Shown piece after piece: positions 51,327 through 61,141 of a DNA stretch of 64,000 bases. Location: NCBI RefSeq assembly GCF_002002885.1, contig NZ_CP019510.1:2108001-2172000 (forward strand), written 5' to 3'. Made by a program: the position numbers and the translations under genes. The stretch's first letter is position 1. Every line of letters starts with the position of its first letter. The notes under the pieces were generated by a model that had not been told where the DNA came from, did no database searches, and worked only from the letters and a program-made list of their open reading frames with translations. This DNA is from Janthinobacterium sp. LM6. Lineage in GTDB: Bacteria; Pseudomonadota; Gammaproteobacteria; Burkholderiales; Burkholderiaceae_D.

Positions 51327-52127
51327 TCAGGTGCCCAGCGTGCCCGCTGTGGCCGTCAATTGCTCGCGCCAGCCCAGTCCGGCGCCGGTGTCGCTGGCGG
51401 GGCGGTATTCGCAGCCGACCCAGCCTGCGTAGCCGACCTGGTCCAGCAGTTTGAACAGGTGGCGGTAGTTGATCTCGCCCGTGCCCGGTTCGTGGCGGCC
51501 CGGCGTGTCGGCGATCTGGATGTGGCGGATCAGGGGCAGCATGGCGCGGATGGTGTTGCTCAGTTCGCCCTCCATGCGCTGCATGTGATAAATGTCGTAT
51601 TGCAGGAAGACATTGCTGCGCTGGCAGTCGGCGATGATGTCGGCCGCTTGCTGGCTATGGTTCAGAAAGTAACCGGGCATGTCGTAGCGGTTGATCGGCT
51701 CGATCAGCACGTTGATGCCGTGCGGACGGCAGGCGTCGGCCGCATATTGCAGGTTGCCGATCAGGCTTTGCCGCGCCCGCTCCAGGCTCATGCCGGGCGG
51801 CACGATGCCGGCCATGCAGTGCAGCTGCTTCGCCCCGAGCGCCAGCGCGTAATTGAGCGCCAGTTGCACATTCGTGCGGAATTCCTCGCCCCGGCGCGGA
51901 TCGCAGGCGATGCCCCGCTCGCCGTGCTCCCAGTCGCCGGGCGGAAAATTGAACACGGCCAGCTGCAAATGGTGGCGTTCCAGCCGCATGGCAATCTGCC
52001 GCGCCTCGACGGCATAGGGGAACAGGAATTCGACGGCATCGAAACCCGCTTCCCTGGCGGCGGCAAAGCGGTCCAGGAAGGGCAGTTCGGTAAACATCAT
52101 GCTGAGGTTGGCAGCGAAGTTCGGCAT
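51327..52127 (-). CDS. hyi: Hydroxypyruvate isomerase family protein
   Basis: A 266-residue TIM-barrel protein of the xylose-isomerase-like fold. Segments typical of Hyi/OtnI are seen (MFTELPFLDRFAAAREAGFDAVEFLFPY, GINVLIEPINRYDMPGYFLNH with metal-binding Glu, HIQIADTPGRHEPGTGEINY). It interconverts hydroxypyruvate and tartronate semialdehyde in glyoxylate metabolism. No glyoxylate carboligase or reductase gene is nearby. The SD is weak. Confidence 0.85.
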   Translation of the reverse strand: MPNFAANLSMMFTELPFLDRFAAAREAGFDAVEFLFPYAVEARQIAMRLERHHLQLAVFNFPPGDWEHGERGIACDPRRGEEFRTNVQLALNYALALGAKQLHCMAGIVPPGMSLERARQSLIGNLQYAADACRPHGINVLIEPINRYDMPGYFLNHSQQAADIIADCQRSNVFLQYDIYHMQRMEGELSNTIRAMLPLIRHIQIADTPGRHEPGTGEINYRHLFKLLDQVGYAGWVGCEYRPASDTGAGLGWREQLTATAGTLGT

Positions 52128-52192
52128 GGCGGCACACAGGTGAGGAAGATGGCTACTATCCTAGCCCAAATTGCCAATCAGTGGCGTGCATG

Positions 52193-52231
52193 AAAAAAAC
52201 CGTTCCAGAAGCAAGTCCTGGAACGGTTTTT
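52193..52231 (-). terminator. Intrinsic terminator of the helicase gene
   Basis: A CCGTTCCAG/CTGGAACGG stem flanked by A- and T-runs on both sides. On the minus strand it follows the structured element that starts at the helicase stop codon. Confidence 0.9.
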
Positions 52232-52244
52232 GTCGTGACACTTT

Positions 52245-52369
52245 TAATACATGGCTGAAAACCGTAGCGAGCGGGAGTGATATCGGTTCGAGTAGCACAG
52301 CCGTACTAAAGTACGGCGCGCAACGGAGAATCGATAGCGCCCCGCGCAGTAGGTTTGCAGCCGTGTATT
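52245..52369 (-). repeat. 3' structured intergenic element, copy C
   Basis: Read on the minus strand it starts inside the helicase stop codon (AATACACGGCTGCAAACC) and ends with GGTTTTCAGCCATGTATT. These arms are complementary apart from two positions. It shares the cores AAACCTxCTGCGCG and CCGCTCGCxACGGTTTT with copies A and B. Its central hairpin (52300-52317, GCCGTACT/AGTACGGC) is different from theirs but also perfectly paired. A terminator follows about 15 bases later. Confidence 0.8.
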
Positions 52370-53738
52370 AGCGGCCGCGGCCGCCGGAGCGGTGGGAAGC
52401 CGCCGAACGCGGCGCATTGCCGGAACGGTTGCCGCCGCCACCGCCGCCCGACGGGCCGGCGCTGCGTGGCTTGGCGCCGCTGCCGCCGGTTTTCACGCGC
52501 ACGACGGCGCCGGCTGGCGCGCGGCTGTTGTTGCGGTGGCCGCCGGTGCCGCTGCGCAATTGCACAGGCTGGGCGCGGGCGTTCAGGTCCGGCTCGAAGC
52601 CGGGAATGACTTCACGCGGCAGGGTTTGCTTGATCAGCTTTTCGATGTCTTTCAACATTTCGTGCTCATCCACGCAAACCAGCGACACGGCTTCGCCCTT
52701 GGCGCCGGCACGGCCCGTGCGGCCGATACGGTGCACATAGTCTTCCGGAATGTTCGGCAAGTCGTAGTTGACGACGTGCGGCAACTGGTCGATGTCGATA
52801 CCGCGCGCGGCGATGTCGGTGGCGACCAGCACTTGCAGGGTGCCATCCTTGAACTCGGACAGCGCGCGCGTGCGCGCCGACTGGCTCTTGTTGCCGTGGA
52901 TGGCCAGGGCGCCGATGCCGTCCGCGCCCAGCTGCTCCACCAGTTTATTGGCGCCATGCTTGGTGCGCGTAAAGACCAGCACTTGCGTCCAGTTGTTCGA
53001 CTTGATCAGGTAGGACAGCATCGGGTGCTTCTTGTCGCGGTCGACGGGATGGATCTTTTGCTTGATCACTTCCACGGTCGAATTGCGGCGCGCCACTTCG
53101 ATCATGGCCGGCTTGTTCAGCAAGCCGTCGGCCAGGGCCTTGATCTCTTCCGAGAACGTGGCCGAGAACAGCAGGTTCTGGCGTTTTGGCGGCAGCACGG
53201 CCAGCACTTTCTTGATGTCGCGGATGAAACCCATGTCCAGCATGCGGTCGGCTTCGTCCAGGATCAGGATTTCCACTTTCGACAGGTCGACGGTGCCCTG
53301 GCCCATGTGGTCCAGCAAGCGGCCCGGCGTGGCGACGAGGATGTCGACGCCATGTTTCAGTTGCTTGATTTGCGGGTTGATGCCGACGCCGCCGAAGATC
53401 ACGGCCGAGTTCAATTTCGTGTACTTGCTGTAGGCGCGCACGCTTTCCTCGACCTGCGCGGCGAGTTCGCGCGTCGGTGCCAGGATCAGGGCGCGGATCG
53501 GGCGCGTCGAGGTGTTGCTGGTGATGGCCGCGCCGTTGGCGTCGGTCGACAGGCGGTGCAGCACGGGCAGGGTGAAGCCGGCCGTCTTGCCGGTGCCGGT
53601 TTGTGCGCCGGCCAGCAAGTCGCCGCCAGCCAGCACGGCGGGAATCGCCTGCGACTGGATCGGGGTCGGCACGGTGTAGCCGTGTTCGGTAACGGCACGT
53701 ACGATAGCGTCGGACAATCCGAGGGAGGAAAAGGACAT
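52368..53738 (-). CDS. rhlE: DEAD-box RNA helicase, RhlE type
   Basis: A 456-residue helicase with Q motif, AQTGTGKT (I), PTRELA (Ia), TPGRLLDH (Ib), DEADRM (II), SAT (III) and HRIGRTGR (VI). The C-terminal tail (about 390-456) is Gly/Arg/Ser-rich and basic, as in RhlE proteins, for RNA binding. It acts in ribosome assembly and RNA remodelling. The start [10 protein letters not shown] is preferred because it matches the family; the upstream frame is open but has no ribosome site. Element C overlaps its stop codon. Confidence 0.92.
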   Translation of the reverse strand: MSFSSLGLSDAIVRAVTEHGYTVPTPIQSQAIPAVLAGGDLLAGAQTGTGKTAGFTLPVLHRLSTDANGAAITSNTSTRPIRALILAPTRELAAQVEESVRAYSKYTKLNSAVIFGGVGINPQIKQLKHGVDILVATPGRLLDHMGQGTVDLSKVEILILDEADRMLDMGFIRDIKKVLAVLPPKRQNLLFSATFSEEIKALADGLLNKPAMIEVARRNSTVEVIKQKIHPVDRDKKHPMLSYLIKSNNWTQVLVFTRTKHGANKLVEQLGADGIGALAIHGNKSQSARTRALSEFKDGTLQVLVATDIAARGIDIDQLPHVVNYDLPNIPEDYVHRIGRTGRAGAKGEAVSLVCVDEHEMLKDIEKLIKQTLPREVIPGFEPDLNARAQPVQLRSGTGGHRNNSRAPAGAVVRVKTGGSGAKPRSAGPSGGGGGGNRSGNAPRSAASHRSGGRGR

Positions 53739-54029
53739 GGTAACTTTATTGTGAGATCGGCCTGTCGCCATCGTGGGGCGCCAGTCGCAGGCAATCAGAT
53801 TAGGGGTCGAAAGACAGCGGCAAGGGGACTGGTCATATGTGCCGCACACGCGAAGTATAACAGCATGGCAAAAACGCGCCTGTTTTGTTTCAGGTTTGCA
53901 ATGCCGCAAGTAAAGAAAAATGCGGCAAGGGCGCGCTGCCCCGGCGTAAATCTGGGTAGAATTTCCGCCTGCACCCCTTGCGCGGGGGGATCGCCGCGCT
54001 GCCGGGGTTCTTGTTCCTGGAGGAATACC

Positions 54030-55751
54030 ATGCGCATTGCCGACCTTCGCATCGCCACCCGCCTGTACGGCGGCTTCGGCGCCATTGTCTTGCTGCTGGC
54101 CGTCCTGGTCGCAGTGGCCACCTTGAATTTCTCGAAACTGGCCGACGCCAACGCCATCAATACCCACACTTACCAGGTGCTCGGTGAAAATGACGCCATC
54201 CTGGAAAGCCTGATCAATATGGAAACGGGGCAGCGCGGCTACGTGATCACGGGTGCGGAGGCGTCGCTGGAACCCTACAACCTGGGCAAGACTGCGTTCC
54301 GCAGCCACCTCGACAAGACGCGCGCCTTGACCAGCGACAATCCTGTCCAGCAGCAACGCCTGGCGAAACTCGATGCCGCCCAGCAAGCCTGGCTGGCCGG
54401 CGCGCTCGACCCCGTGATCGCCCTGCGGCGCGCCGTGGCGCAGGGCACGGCCGCCATCGAACCCGTGCTGGCGCTGGAAAAAGAGGGCCGGGGCAAGCAG
54501 GGCATGGACGCCATGCGCGCGCTGCTGAAGGAAGTGGGCGACGCGGAAACGGCGCTGCTGGCGCAGCGTTCGCAGGCGCTGGCGGGCTTGCAGGCGCAGA
54601 CGCGCTGGGTCTTGCTGGGCGGCGGCGCGGCGGCCGTGCTGCTGGCCGGCCTGGTGGCGATGTGGCTGGCCAGGAATATCAGCCGGCCCCTGCGTTCGGC
54701 CATCGAGGTGGCCAGGCAGGTGGCGCAAGGCGACTTGACGGTGCCGGTGGCGGTGGGCTCGAAGGATGAGACGGGCGAGCTGATGCAGGCTTTGCAGGAC
54801 ATGACGGCCAGCCTGCTGCGCATCGTCACCGAGGTGCGCAGCGGCACGCAAACCATCGCCACGGCCTCGCGCCAGATCGCTTCGGGCAACCTCGACCTGT
54901 CGGCGCGCACGGAACAGCAAGCCAGTTCGCTGGAAGAGACGGCGTCGTCGATGGAAGAGCTGACCGGCACGGTCCAGCAAAATGCGCAGAACGCCCACGC
55001 AGCCAATGGCCTGGCCGCGTCGGCCGAGTCCGTGGCGGGCAAGGGCGGCACGGTGGTGGCGCAAGTGGTCGACACCATGGGTTCGATCAACGATTCCTCG
55101 CGCAAGATCGTCGACATCATCGGCGTGATCGACGGCATCGCTTTCCAGACGAATATCCTGGCCTTGAACGCGGCCGTGGAAGCGGCCCGGGCGGGCGAAC
55201 AGGGGCGCGGTTTTGCCGTCGTCGCCACGGAAGTGCGCAACCTGGCACAACGCTCGGCCAGTGCCGCCAAGGAAATCAAGGCCCTCATCAACGATTCCGT
55301 GGCGCAGGTGGAAAGCGGCGCGCGCCTGGTCGACGAGGCGGGCCGCACGATGCACGAGATCGTCGACAGCGTGCACAAGGTCAGCAGCATCGTCGGGCAT
55401 ATCTCGGCCGCCAGCGACGAGCAGCGCTCCGGCATCGAGCAAGTCAACCGGGCCATCAGCCAGATGGACCAGGTGACGCAGCAAAACGCTGCGCTGGTGG
55501 AAGAGGCGGCCGCGGCGGCCGAAGCCATGCAGGAGCAGGCGGCCCGCCTGGCCGACGCCGTGGCCGTGTTCAAGACGGCGCAGGCGGCCGCTACGCCGGC
55601 GCTGACGTCCCGGCCCGTCGCGCGCCGTCCAGTACCGCTCAAGGCGACCCGCGCCGCCGCCCGCCTGCCCGCCAAGGGGGCGGCGCCCCGTGCGCCGCAA
55701 GTTTCGGCCAGGAAACAGCGTCCTGGCGACGATGAGTGGGACGAGTTCTAG
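54030..55751 (+). CDS. Methyl-accepting chemotaxis protein with CHASE3-type sensor
   Basis: A 573-residue chemoreceptor. Helix 1 (about 11-32), periplasmic CHASE3-like four-helix region (about 35-185, [18 protein letters not shown]), helix 2 (about 190-212), HAMP, and the MCP signalling domain with the conserved hairpin tip ([16 protein letters not shown]). A Pro/Arg-rich linker leads to the C-terminal EWDEF, which fits the xWxxF tether for CheR/CheB. AGGAGGAAT precedes the ATG. Divergent from the helicase. Confidence 0.93.
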   Translation: MRIADLRIATRLYGGFGAIVLLLAVLVAVATLNFSKLADANAINTHTYQVLGENDAILESLINMETGQRGYVITGAEASLEPYNLGKTAFRSHLDKTRALTSDNPVQQQRLAKLDAAQQAWLAGALDPVIALRRAVAQGTAAIEPVLALEKEGRGKQGMDAMRALLKEVGDAETALLAQRSQALAGLQAQTRWVLLGGGAAAVLLAGLVAMWLARNISRPLRSAIEVARQVAQGDLTVPVAVGSKDETGELMQALQDMTASLLRIVTEVRSGTQTIATASRQIASGNLDLSARTEQQASSLEETASSMEELTGTVQQNAQNAHAANGLAASAESVAGKGGTVVAQVVDTMGSINDSSRKIVDIIGVIDGIAFQTNILALNAAVEAARAGEQGRGFAVVATEVRNLAQRSASAAKEIKALINDSVAQVESGARLVDEAGRTMHEIVDSVHKVSSIVGHISAASDEQRSGIEQVNRAISQMDQVTQQNAALVEEAAAAAEAMQEQAARLADAVAVFKTAQAAATPALTSRPVARRPVPLKATRAAARLPAKGAAPRAPQVSARKQRPGDDEWDEF

Positions 55752-55767
55752 GGCGAGCGCCGCAAGC

Positions 55768-56010
55768 CTAGTCGTCGATCTCCGCGACGGCGTAAGCGAT
55801 GCCCTGCGCATCGAGCCAGGCGCGCACGGCGTCCAGGCCGTGCCACGGCTCCGGGCGCAGGTACTGGCATATATACAGGCCGGCCTCCGTCAGCCTGGCG
55901 TCCGTGCCGGGCATGCCGCCGGCCGCCTGCGGCAGCGCTGCCAGCAGTTGTTCGATGTGCTGGCGCTGGCCGGCCGTCAGGCTGGCCGCGATCCTGAATT
56001 CAAACCCCAT
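55768..56010 (-). CDS. Small soluble hypothetical protein
   Basis: An 80-residue protein with no signal or membrane segment, one Cys and an acidic end (AEIDD). The family is not recognised. GGAGGAAAAC precedes the ATG. It converges on the chemoreceptor gene, with only 16 bases between the stop codons and no terminator seen. Confidence 0.6.
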   Translation of the reverse strand: MGFEFRIAASLTAGQRQHIEQLLAALPQAAGGMPGTDARLTEAGLYICQYLRPEPWHGLDAVRAWLDAQGIAYAVAEIDD

Positions 56011-56225
56011 GTTTTCCTCCGTGCGATTGGTTGCAGTGCGCTTATTTTATATCATCGAAAAAATCGAATATAGCTTGGCATTCTTTCCGTTTTTGTTTTC
56101 CTTTTTGTGCGTGCATACTGCCTATCACTGACACGCAACATGGCAGCGCAAGAAGGAAGGCGCTGGATTGTGCGGGCCGGATACCACTACTTTGATATTC
56201 AATTATTTTCACTAAGGAAAACATC

Positions 56226-56879
56226 ATGCCTATCGCCACCGCCCAAGCCGCACAAAAACTGCTGACCCCGAACGACCACACCCTGATCATGATCGACCAC
56301 CAGTCGCAGATGGCGTTCGCCACGCGCTCCATCGACCTGGCCTTGCTGCGCAACAATGCGGCCCTGGTCGCCAAGGCGGCCGCCGAATTCAAGGTGCCGA
56401 CGATCCTGACGACGGTGGCGGCCACATCGTTTTCCGGCCCCATCTTCGATGAAATCCAGTCCGTCTTCCCGGAGCAGGCGCCGATCGACCGCACCAGCAT
56501 GAATACCTGGGAAGATGCGCGCATCGCCGACAAGGTGAATGGCTACGGCAAGGGCAAGATCGTGCTGGCCGGCCTGTGGACGTCCGTCTGCATCGTCGGC
56601 CCCGCGCTGTCGGCGCTGGAGCAGGGTTTTGACGTCTACGTGATCGCCGACGCCAGCGGCGACGTCTCCGACGAAGCCCATGCGATGGCCATGCAGCGCA
56701 TGATACAGGCGGGTGCGCAGCCGCTGACGTCCGTGCAATACTTGCTGGAACTGCAGCGCGACTGGGCCCGCGGCGAGACCTATAACGAGACGGTGGCGAC
56801 GGCCGTGGCGCACGGCGGCGGCTATGGCCTGGGCTTGATCTACGCCAAATCCATGTTCAATGCCAGCGAAGGTCATTGA
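56226..56879 (+). CDS. Isochorismatase-like (YcaC-type) hydrolase
   Basis: A 217-residue cytoplasmic cysteine hydrolase of the isochorismatase/YcaC family. The catalytic Asp is in IMIDHQ and the catalytic Cys is in GLWTSVCIVGPALSAL. The length and sequence are closest to YcaC. The substrate is unknown. TAAGGAAAA precedes the ATG. It probably forms an operon with the amidohydrolase and XapX genes. Confidence 0.85.
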   Translation: MPIATAQAAQKLLTPNDHTLIMIDHQSQMAFATRSIDLALLRNNAALVAKAAAEFKVPTILTTVAATSFSGPIFDEIQSVFPEQAPIDRTSMNTWEDARIADKVNGYGKGKIVLAGLWTSVCIVGPALSALEQGFDVYVIADASGDVSDEAHAMAMQRMIQAGAQPLTSVQYLLELQRDWARGETYNETVATAVAHGGGYGLGLIYAKSMFNASEGH

Positions 56880-56949
56880 GATTTTGTTGATATCGCGCCA
56901 CCGCCGCCCGCCGGCGGGGCCGTATCCTTCACCTGAACCGGGAGTTCCC

Positions 56950-58800
56950 ATGCATGCACACACGATCTTGCTCAATGGCCGTTTCCACACGGTCGACAGG
57001 GCGCAGCCGCTGGCGTCCGCCGTCGCCATCGCCGATGGCAAATTTCTCGCCGTGGGCGACGTCGAGGACGCGATGCGCCATCGCGGCCCCGCCACGCAGG
57101 TGATCGACCTGGCTGGCCGCACCGTCATTCCCGGCCTGAACGATTCGCATCTGCACCTGATCCGCGGCGGCTTGAACTACAACCTGGAATTGCGCTGGGA
57201 AGGCGTGCCTTCGCTGGCCGACGCCTTGCGCATGCTCAAGGAACAGGCGCTGCGCACGCCGAATCCGCAGTGGGTGCGCGTGGTGGGCGGCTGGACGGAA
57301 TTCCAGTTCGCGGAAAAGCGCATGCCGACCCTCGATGAAATCAACGCGGCCGCGCCCGACACGCCCGTCTTTATCCTGCACCTGTACGACCGCGCCCTGC
57401 TGAACCGCGCCGCCCTGCGCGCCGTCGGCTACGACAAGAACACGCCGAACCCGCCCGGCGGCGAAATCGTGCGCGACGCCGCCGGCAACCCCACGGGCCT
57501 GCTGATCGCCCGGCCGAACGCCATGATTTTATATGCGACCCTGGCCAAGGGCCCGACCCTGCCGCGCGAATTGCAAGTCAATTCCACGCGCCAGTTCATG
57601 CGCGAACTGAACCGCCTCGGCATCACCAGCGCCATCGACGCGGGCGGCGGCTTCCAGAATTATCCCGAGGATTACGCCGTCGTCGACGAGCTGGCGCAAA
57701 AGGAGCAGCTGACCATCCGCATCGCCTACAACCTGTTTACGCAGAACAAGGGCGCGGAATTGCAGGACTTCCAGAAGTGGACGGGCATGGTCAAGCCCGG
57801 CGACGGCACCGACTTTTACCGCCACAACGGCGCCGGCGAAATGCTGGTGTTTTCCGCCGCCGACTTCGAGGATTTCCTCGAACCGCGCCCGGAGCTGGCG
57901 GCCGGCATGGAAGACGAGCTGGAGAAGGTCGTGCGCCACCTGGTCGAGCAGCGCTGGCCGTTCCGCCTGCACGCCACCTATGACGAATCGATCGGCCGCA
58001 TGCTCGACGTGTTTGAAAAGGTCAACCGCGATACGCCGTTCGGCGGCTTGCACTGGCTGTTCGACCACGCGGAAACCATCAGCCCGAGAAACATCGACCG
58101 CGTGAAAGCGCTGGGCGGCGGCCTGGCCATCCAGCACCGCATGGCCTTCCAGGGCGAATATTTCGTCGAGCGTTACGGGGCCGAGGCGGCCAAAGCCACG
58201 CCGCCCGTGCAGCGCATGCTGGACGCGGGCGTGCCCGTGGGCGGCGGCACGGATGCCACCAGGGTCGCCAGCTACAACCCGTGGACGGCGCTGTACTGGC
58301 TCGTTTCCGGGCGCACCGTGGGCGGCCTGGCCCTGACGGATGCGGCGGGGCGCCTGTCGCGCGACACGGCGCTGGAACTGTGGACGGCGGGCAGCGCCTG
58401 GTTTTCCAGCGAGCAAGGCAAGAAGGGCCGCATCCGCGAGGGCATGCTGGCTGATTTGAGCGTGCTGTCGGCCGATTATTTCGCCGTGCCGGAAGAGGCG
58501 ATCAAGTCCATCGAATCCGTGCTGACCATGGTCGGCGGCAAGGTCGTCTACGGCCAGGCGGAATTTACGACCCTGGCGCCGCCGCCGATTCCCGTGCTGC
58601 CCGAGTGGTCGCCCGTGCGCGCGGTGCCCGGCCATTACCGGCCCGTGGCCAGGCCGGCGCAGGCGGCCATGCCGCACCAGTGCGCGGGCGCCTGCGGCGT
58701 GCACGCCCACGCCCACGACCGGGCGCGCAAGTCGGCCGTGCCGATCAGCGATTTCTCCGGCTTCTGGGGCACGCTGGGCTGCAGCTGCTTCGCCTTCTAG
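56950..58800 (+). CDS. YtcJ-like amidohydrolase with Cys/His-rich C-terminal tail
   Basis: A 616-residue amidohydrolase (amidohydrolase_3/YtcJ) with HxH in SHLHL near residue 65 and an Asp in GGGTDATR. The last 43 residues are unusual: Cys578, Cys582, His585, His587, His589, Cys611 and Cys613 in a short tail after the barrel, with CSC three residues from the end. This tail suggests metal or cofactor binding and is not needed for the barrel. GGGAGTTCCC precedes the ATG. Confidence 0.88.
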   Translation: MHAHTILLNGRFHTVDRAQPLASAVAIADGKFLAVGDVEDAMRHRGPATQVIDLAGRTVIPGLNDSHLHLIRGGLNYNLELRWEGVPSLADALRMLKEQALRTPNPQWVRVVGGWTEFQFAEKRMPTLDEINAAAPDTPVFILHLYDRALLNRAALRAVGYDKNTPNPPGGEIVRDAAGNPTGLLIARPNAMILYATLAKGPTLPRELQVNSTRQFMRELNRLGITSAIDAGGGFQNYPEDYAVVDELAQKEQLTIRIAYNLFTQNKGAELQDFQKWTGMVKPGDGTDFYRHNGAGEMLVFSAADFEDFLEPRPELAAGMEDELEKVVRHLVEQRWPFRLHATYDESIGRMLDVFEKVNRDTPFGGLHWLFDHAETISPRNIDRVKALGGGLAIQHRMAFQGEYFVERYGAEAAKATPPVQRMLDAGVPVGGGTDATRVASYNPWTALYWLVSGRTVGGLALTDAAGRLSRDTALELWTAGSAWFSSEQGKKGRIREGMLADLSVLSADYFAVPEEAIKSIESVLTMVGGKVVYGQAEFTTLAPPPIPVLPEWSPVRAVPGHYRPVARPAQAAMPHQCAGACGVHAHAHDRARKSAVPISDFSGFWGTLGCSCFAF

Positions 58801-58814
58801 GGGGAGGAGAGGAA

Positions 58815-59012
58815 ATGAGCATGTACTACAAGAAAGTCATCCTGGGTCTGCTGCTGGCCTTTGTCGTCGGCTTCGTCTGCCAGCTGGCGCACATCCCCGT
58901 GCCGGCGCCGCCCGTGCTGGGCGCCGCGCTGCTGGTGTTCCTGACCAGCTGCGGCTACTGGCTCACGGGCCTGTACCTGCAGCGCCGTGAAACGCAAGGG
59001 GAGGCGCCATGA
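58815..59012 (+). CDS. XapX-domain (DUF1427) membrane protein 1
   Basis: A 65-residue protein with two membrane helices and the XapX segment (IPVPAPPVLGAALLVF). Function unknown. AGAGGAAATG leads to the ATG. Stop overlaps the start of the next XapX gene (ATGA). Confidence 0.85.
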   Translation: MSMYYKKVILGLLLAFVVGFVCQLAHIPVPAPPVLGAALLVFLTSCGYWLTGLYLQRRETQGEAP

Positions 59013-59167
59013 ACGTCATGCTGGCAGGATCGGTGCTGGGATTGCTGGTGGGCGCCGTATGCCGCTGGTTCGACTTGCCGTCGCCCACGCCGCCCACCCC
59101 CACCGGCGCGGCGATGGTGGTGGCCATGACCCTGGGTTTTGTCGTGGCGGGGCAGTGGCAGGGTTAG
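59009..59167 (+). CDS. XapX-domain (DUF1427) membrane protein 2
   Basis: A 52-residue XapX protein that is easily missed because it is so short. The frame runs from ATG 59009 to TAG 59165-59167, coupled to the first XapX gene by ATGA. It has two membrane helices flanking FDLPSPTPPTPTGAAM, parallel to the first copy. Tandem XapX genes behind an amidohydrolase suggest a small membrane complex, possibly a transporter or channel for the amidohydrolase's substrate or product. Confidence 0.8.
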   Translation: MNVMLAGSVLGLLVGAVCRWFDLPSPTPPTPTGAAMVVAMTLGFVVAGQWQG

Positions 59168-59171
59168 GCGC

Positions 59172-60530
59172 TTATTTGGAAAGGCGCAGAATGGCCGAGG
59201 CGAGCCGGGTGAAACAGGGACTCAGGTCGCTGTCGCTGGCCGCATAGCAATACAGGCCCACGGGTTCGGCCGGCTTGCGGCAAGTCGCTTTCGCATCGGT
59301 GGTATTGGCCAGGCAGCGCAGCAAGTCTTCGCCCAGCTCGTTGTCCGGCCCTTCCTTGGTTTTCAGCGATGCGCCCATGCCCAGGGTAAAGACGAAAATG
59401 CCTTCCTGGCGCGCCTTGGCCGCCATCGCTTCGACCAGGTTGCGCGAGGCGCGGTGCACATTCGTCCATTGCGCCTGCGCCGTAGCGATGGACGCGGTCA
59501 CGATGCGGGGCGAGTTGGTGACGATGGGAAACTCGCGCAGCGCCGCGTCGTTGGCCTGGGCCGCGTCATTCGTCGCGTTGTACCATGCGGGAAGCGCGGT
59601 GATCTGACTGGCGGCGCAATCGCCGTACTGGAGCGTGTCGCTCACTTTCATCCTGTACAGGCCCGCCAATGCCGGGTTTTGCAGTTTCGGAAAGGTGGCG
59701 AGGCCGCCTGCGTCCTTGCATTTGTTGTCCTTGTTGGGAAAGTACGCGGAAAATGCCGCTGGCGAGCCATCGGAGAAAAACACGATGACGCGCAGGCTGG
59801 AGCGGTCGACCTGCGCGATATCGTTCAGCTGCTTGCGCGCCTGGAACATGCCGGCGGACGAGTTGGTGCCGCCGACGAAGGCGAATTGATCGATCTTTCC
59901 ACCTTTCATGGTCATGCCGCTGCGGTCGAAGCCGCGGTCGATCTGCCTGATCGGGACGTCGATTTGCGCTTCCGAGGCGAAGTGCAGCAAGCCGACCCGG
60001 TCGGCCGTGGCGTTGAACTTGTTCAGGAAGGACTTGCCCGCCGCCCGCACGGCTTCGGCATTGTTTTTCAGCGAACCCGACGTATCCATCACCAGCACCA
60101 TGTCCAGGTCCTTGCGGATGGTTTGCGCGCTGGCGGCCACGTCCAGGGTCTTGAAGCCGAGTACGCCCATCAGCGAGACGGGCAGCGAGGCGCTGGCCGA
60201 GACGTCGATGGTGACGGTACCCTTGTCGAACGTGACGTCGACGGGATGGAGGGTCGGCGTCGACAGCAGGAAGTGGTCCGGATAATTGACGTCAAAAAAA
60301 TCCTTTGCCGACTGGCGCGCCCTGGCCCGCTGTTCCTCTTCCGAGTTGCCCGCGGTGACGCCGCGCGCCGCCGCCAGGCTGGCCGAGTCGACGGCCGCGT
60401 TGAGCTTGGCCTTGACGAAGTAGCCGAGGGCCGAATCGATGGCCAGGCCCACGGAGGCGATCAGGACGACGGCCGACAGCGCCACCATGACCAGGACTTG
60501 CCCGCCTTGCCGCTTGTGTGGAATGCGCAT
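59172..60530 (-). CDS. tadG: TadG-like protein with von Willebrand A domain
   Basis: A 452-residue protein with an N-terminal pilin-like helix (GGQVLVMVALSAVVLIASVG) of the Tad/Flp family, then a VWA domain with a MIDAS DxSxS motif (VMDTSGS) and Cys pairs near the C-terminus. TadG proteins are membrane-bound parts of the Tad (tight adherence) pilus assembly system. Its start is coupled (ATGA) to the preceding TadE-like gene. Confidence 0.87.
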   Translation of the reverse strand: MRIPHKRQGGQVLVMVALSAVVLIASVGLAIDSALGYFVKAKLNAAVDSASLAAARGVTAGNSEEEQRARARQSAKDFFDVNYPDHFLLSTPTLHPVDVTFDKGTVTIDVSASASLPVSLMGVLGFKTLDVAASAQTIRKDLDMVLVMDTSGSLKNNAEAVRAAGKSFLNKFNATADRVGLLHFASEAQIDVPIRQIDRGFDRSGMTMKGGKIDQFAFVGGTNSSAGMFQARKQLNDIAQVDRSSLRVIVFFSDGSPAAFSAYFPNKDNKCKDAGGLATFPKLQNPALAGLYRMKVSDTLQYGDCAASQITALPAWYNATNDAAQANDAALREFPIVTNSPRIVTASIATAQAQWTNVHRASRNLVEAMAAKARQEGIFVFTLGMGASLKTKEGPDNELGEDLLRCLANTTDAKATCRKPAEPVGLYCYAASDSDLSPCFTRLASAILRLSK

Positions 60531-61141
60531 CAGAATACCGTCATCGAAGTCAGGTTGGGCGCCAGCACGGGCGTCGTGCTGTTGCCAAATTTCAATGTGC
60601 CGAACAGCATGTCGAAATTGTAGAAAGTTTCCACGGCGTAAATCAGTTCGCCATCGGCCAGCTGGCTCTGCATCAATGACACCGTGGGGGCGTATTCGTC
60701 CTTGGCGATGCCGGTGCACGTGCCATTGCTCCAGCTGCCGCATTGCCACACCTGGCTGGCGGGCAGGTAGCCGCTGGCCTTCGCGCCGGCGTCCCAGCGG
60801 TACTGTTCCAGCACGATATTGCGCAAGCCGCTCTGCGCCGTGTAGCCCATGATTTTGGTGATGTAGATCATGCCGCGCCCGTGCATGTCCAGCGGCGGCG
60901 TGCTGGCCGCCAGCGCATTCATGATGCCCTGGCTGGAGCCGCTCAGGTCGGACGTGGCGCGCGCGGACAGGTTGGCGCCTTCGCGGCTGATATTGAGCAG
61001 GATGGTCTTGGCCTGGATGGCGCGCGACAGGTCGGCCAGCATGAACAGCAGCAAGGCCAGCAAGGGCAGCACGATGGCAAATTCGATGGCGGCGATGCCG
61101 CGCGCGGCGCGGCGCGGAAAACGGGGAGCTGGCGCGCGCAT
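60530..61141 (-). CDS. TadE/TadF-like pseudopilin
   Basis: A 203-residue protein with basic N-terminus, RRAARGIAAIEFAIVLPLLALLLFMLADL pilin-like helix and a periplasmic part. TadE/F proteins are minor pseudopilins of the Flp pilus. ATG at 61141 overlaps the stop of the TadE gene. A GTG one codon earlier is possible. Confidence 0.83.
   Translation of the reverse strand: MRAPAPRFPRRAARGIAAIEFAIVLPLLALLLFMLADLSRAIQAKTILLNISREGANLSARATSDLSGSSQGIMNALAASTPPLDMHGRGMIYITKIMGYTAQSGLRNIVLEQYRWDAGAKASGYLPASQVWQCGSWSNGTCTGIAKDEYAPTVSLMQSQLADGELIYAVETFYNFDMLFGTLKFGNSTTPVLAPNLTSMTVF

Noticed and set aside
52392..54029. Open frame reading into the chemoreceptor from upstream, opposite the helicase gene
   Set aside because: The extension is the antisense of the helicase motifs. 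The ATG at 54030 has a strong AGGAGGAAT site and begins a normal chemoreceptor.
56048..56072. TATAT...TCGA-A5-TCGA...ATATA as an operator of the hydrolase/amidohydrolase operon
   Set aside because: The two inverted pairs do not share one centre, and the region is AT-rich enough for chance pairing.
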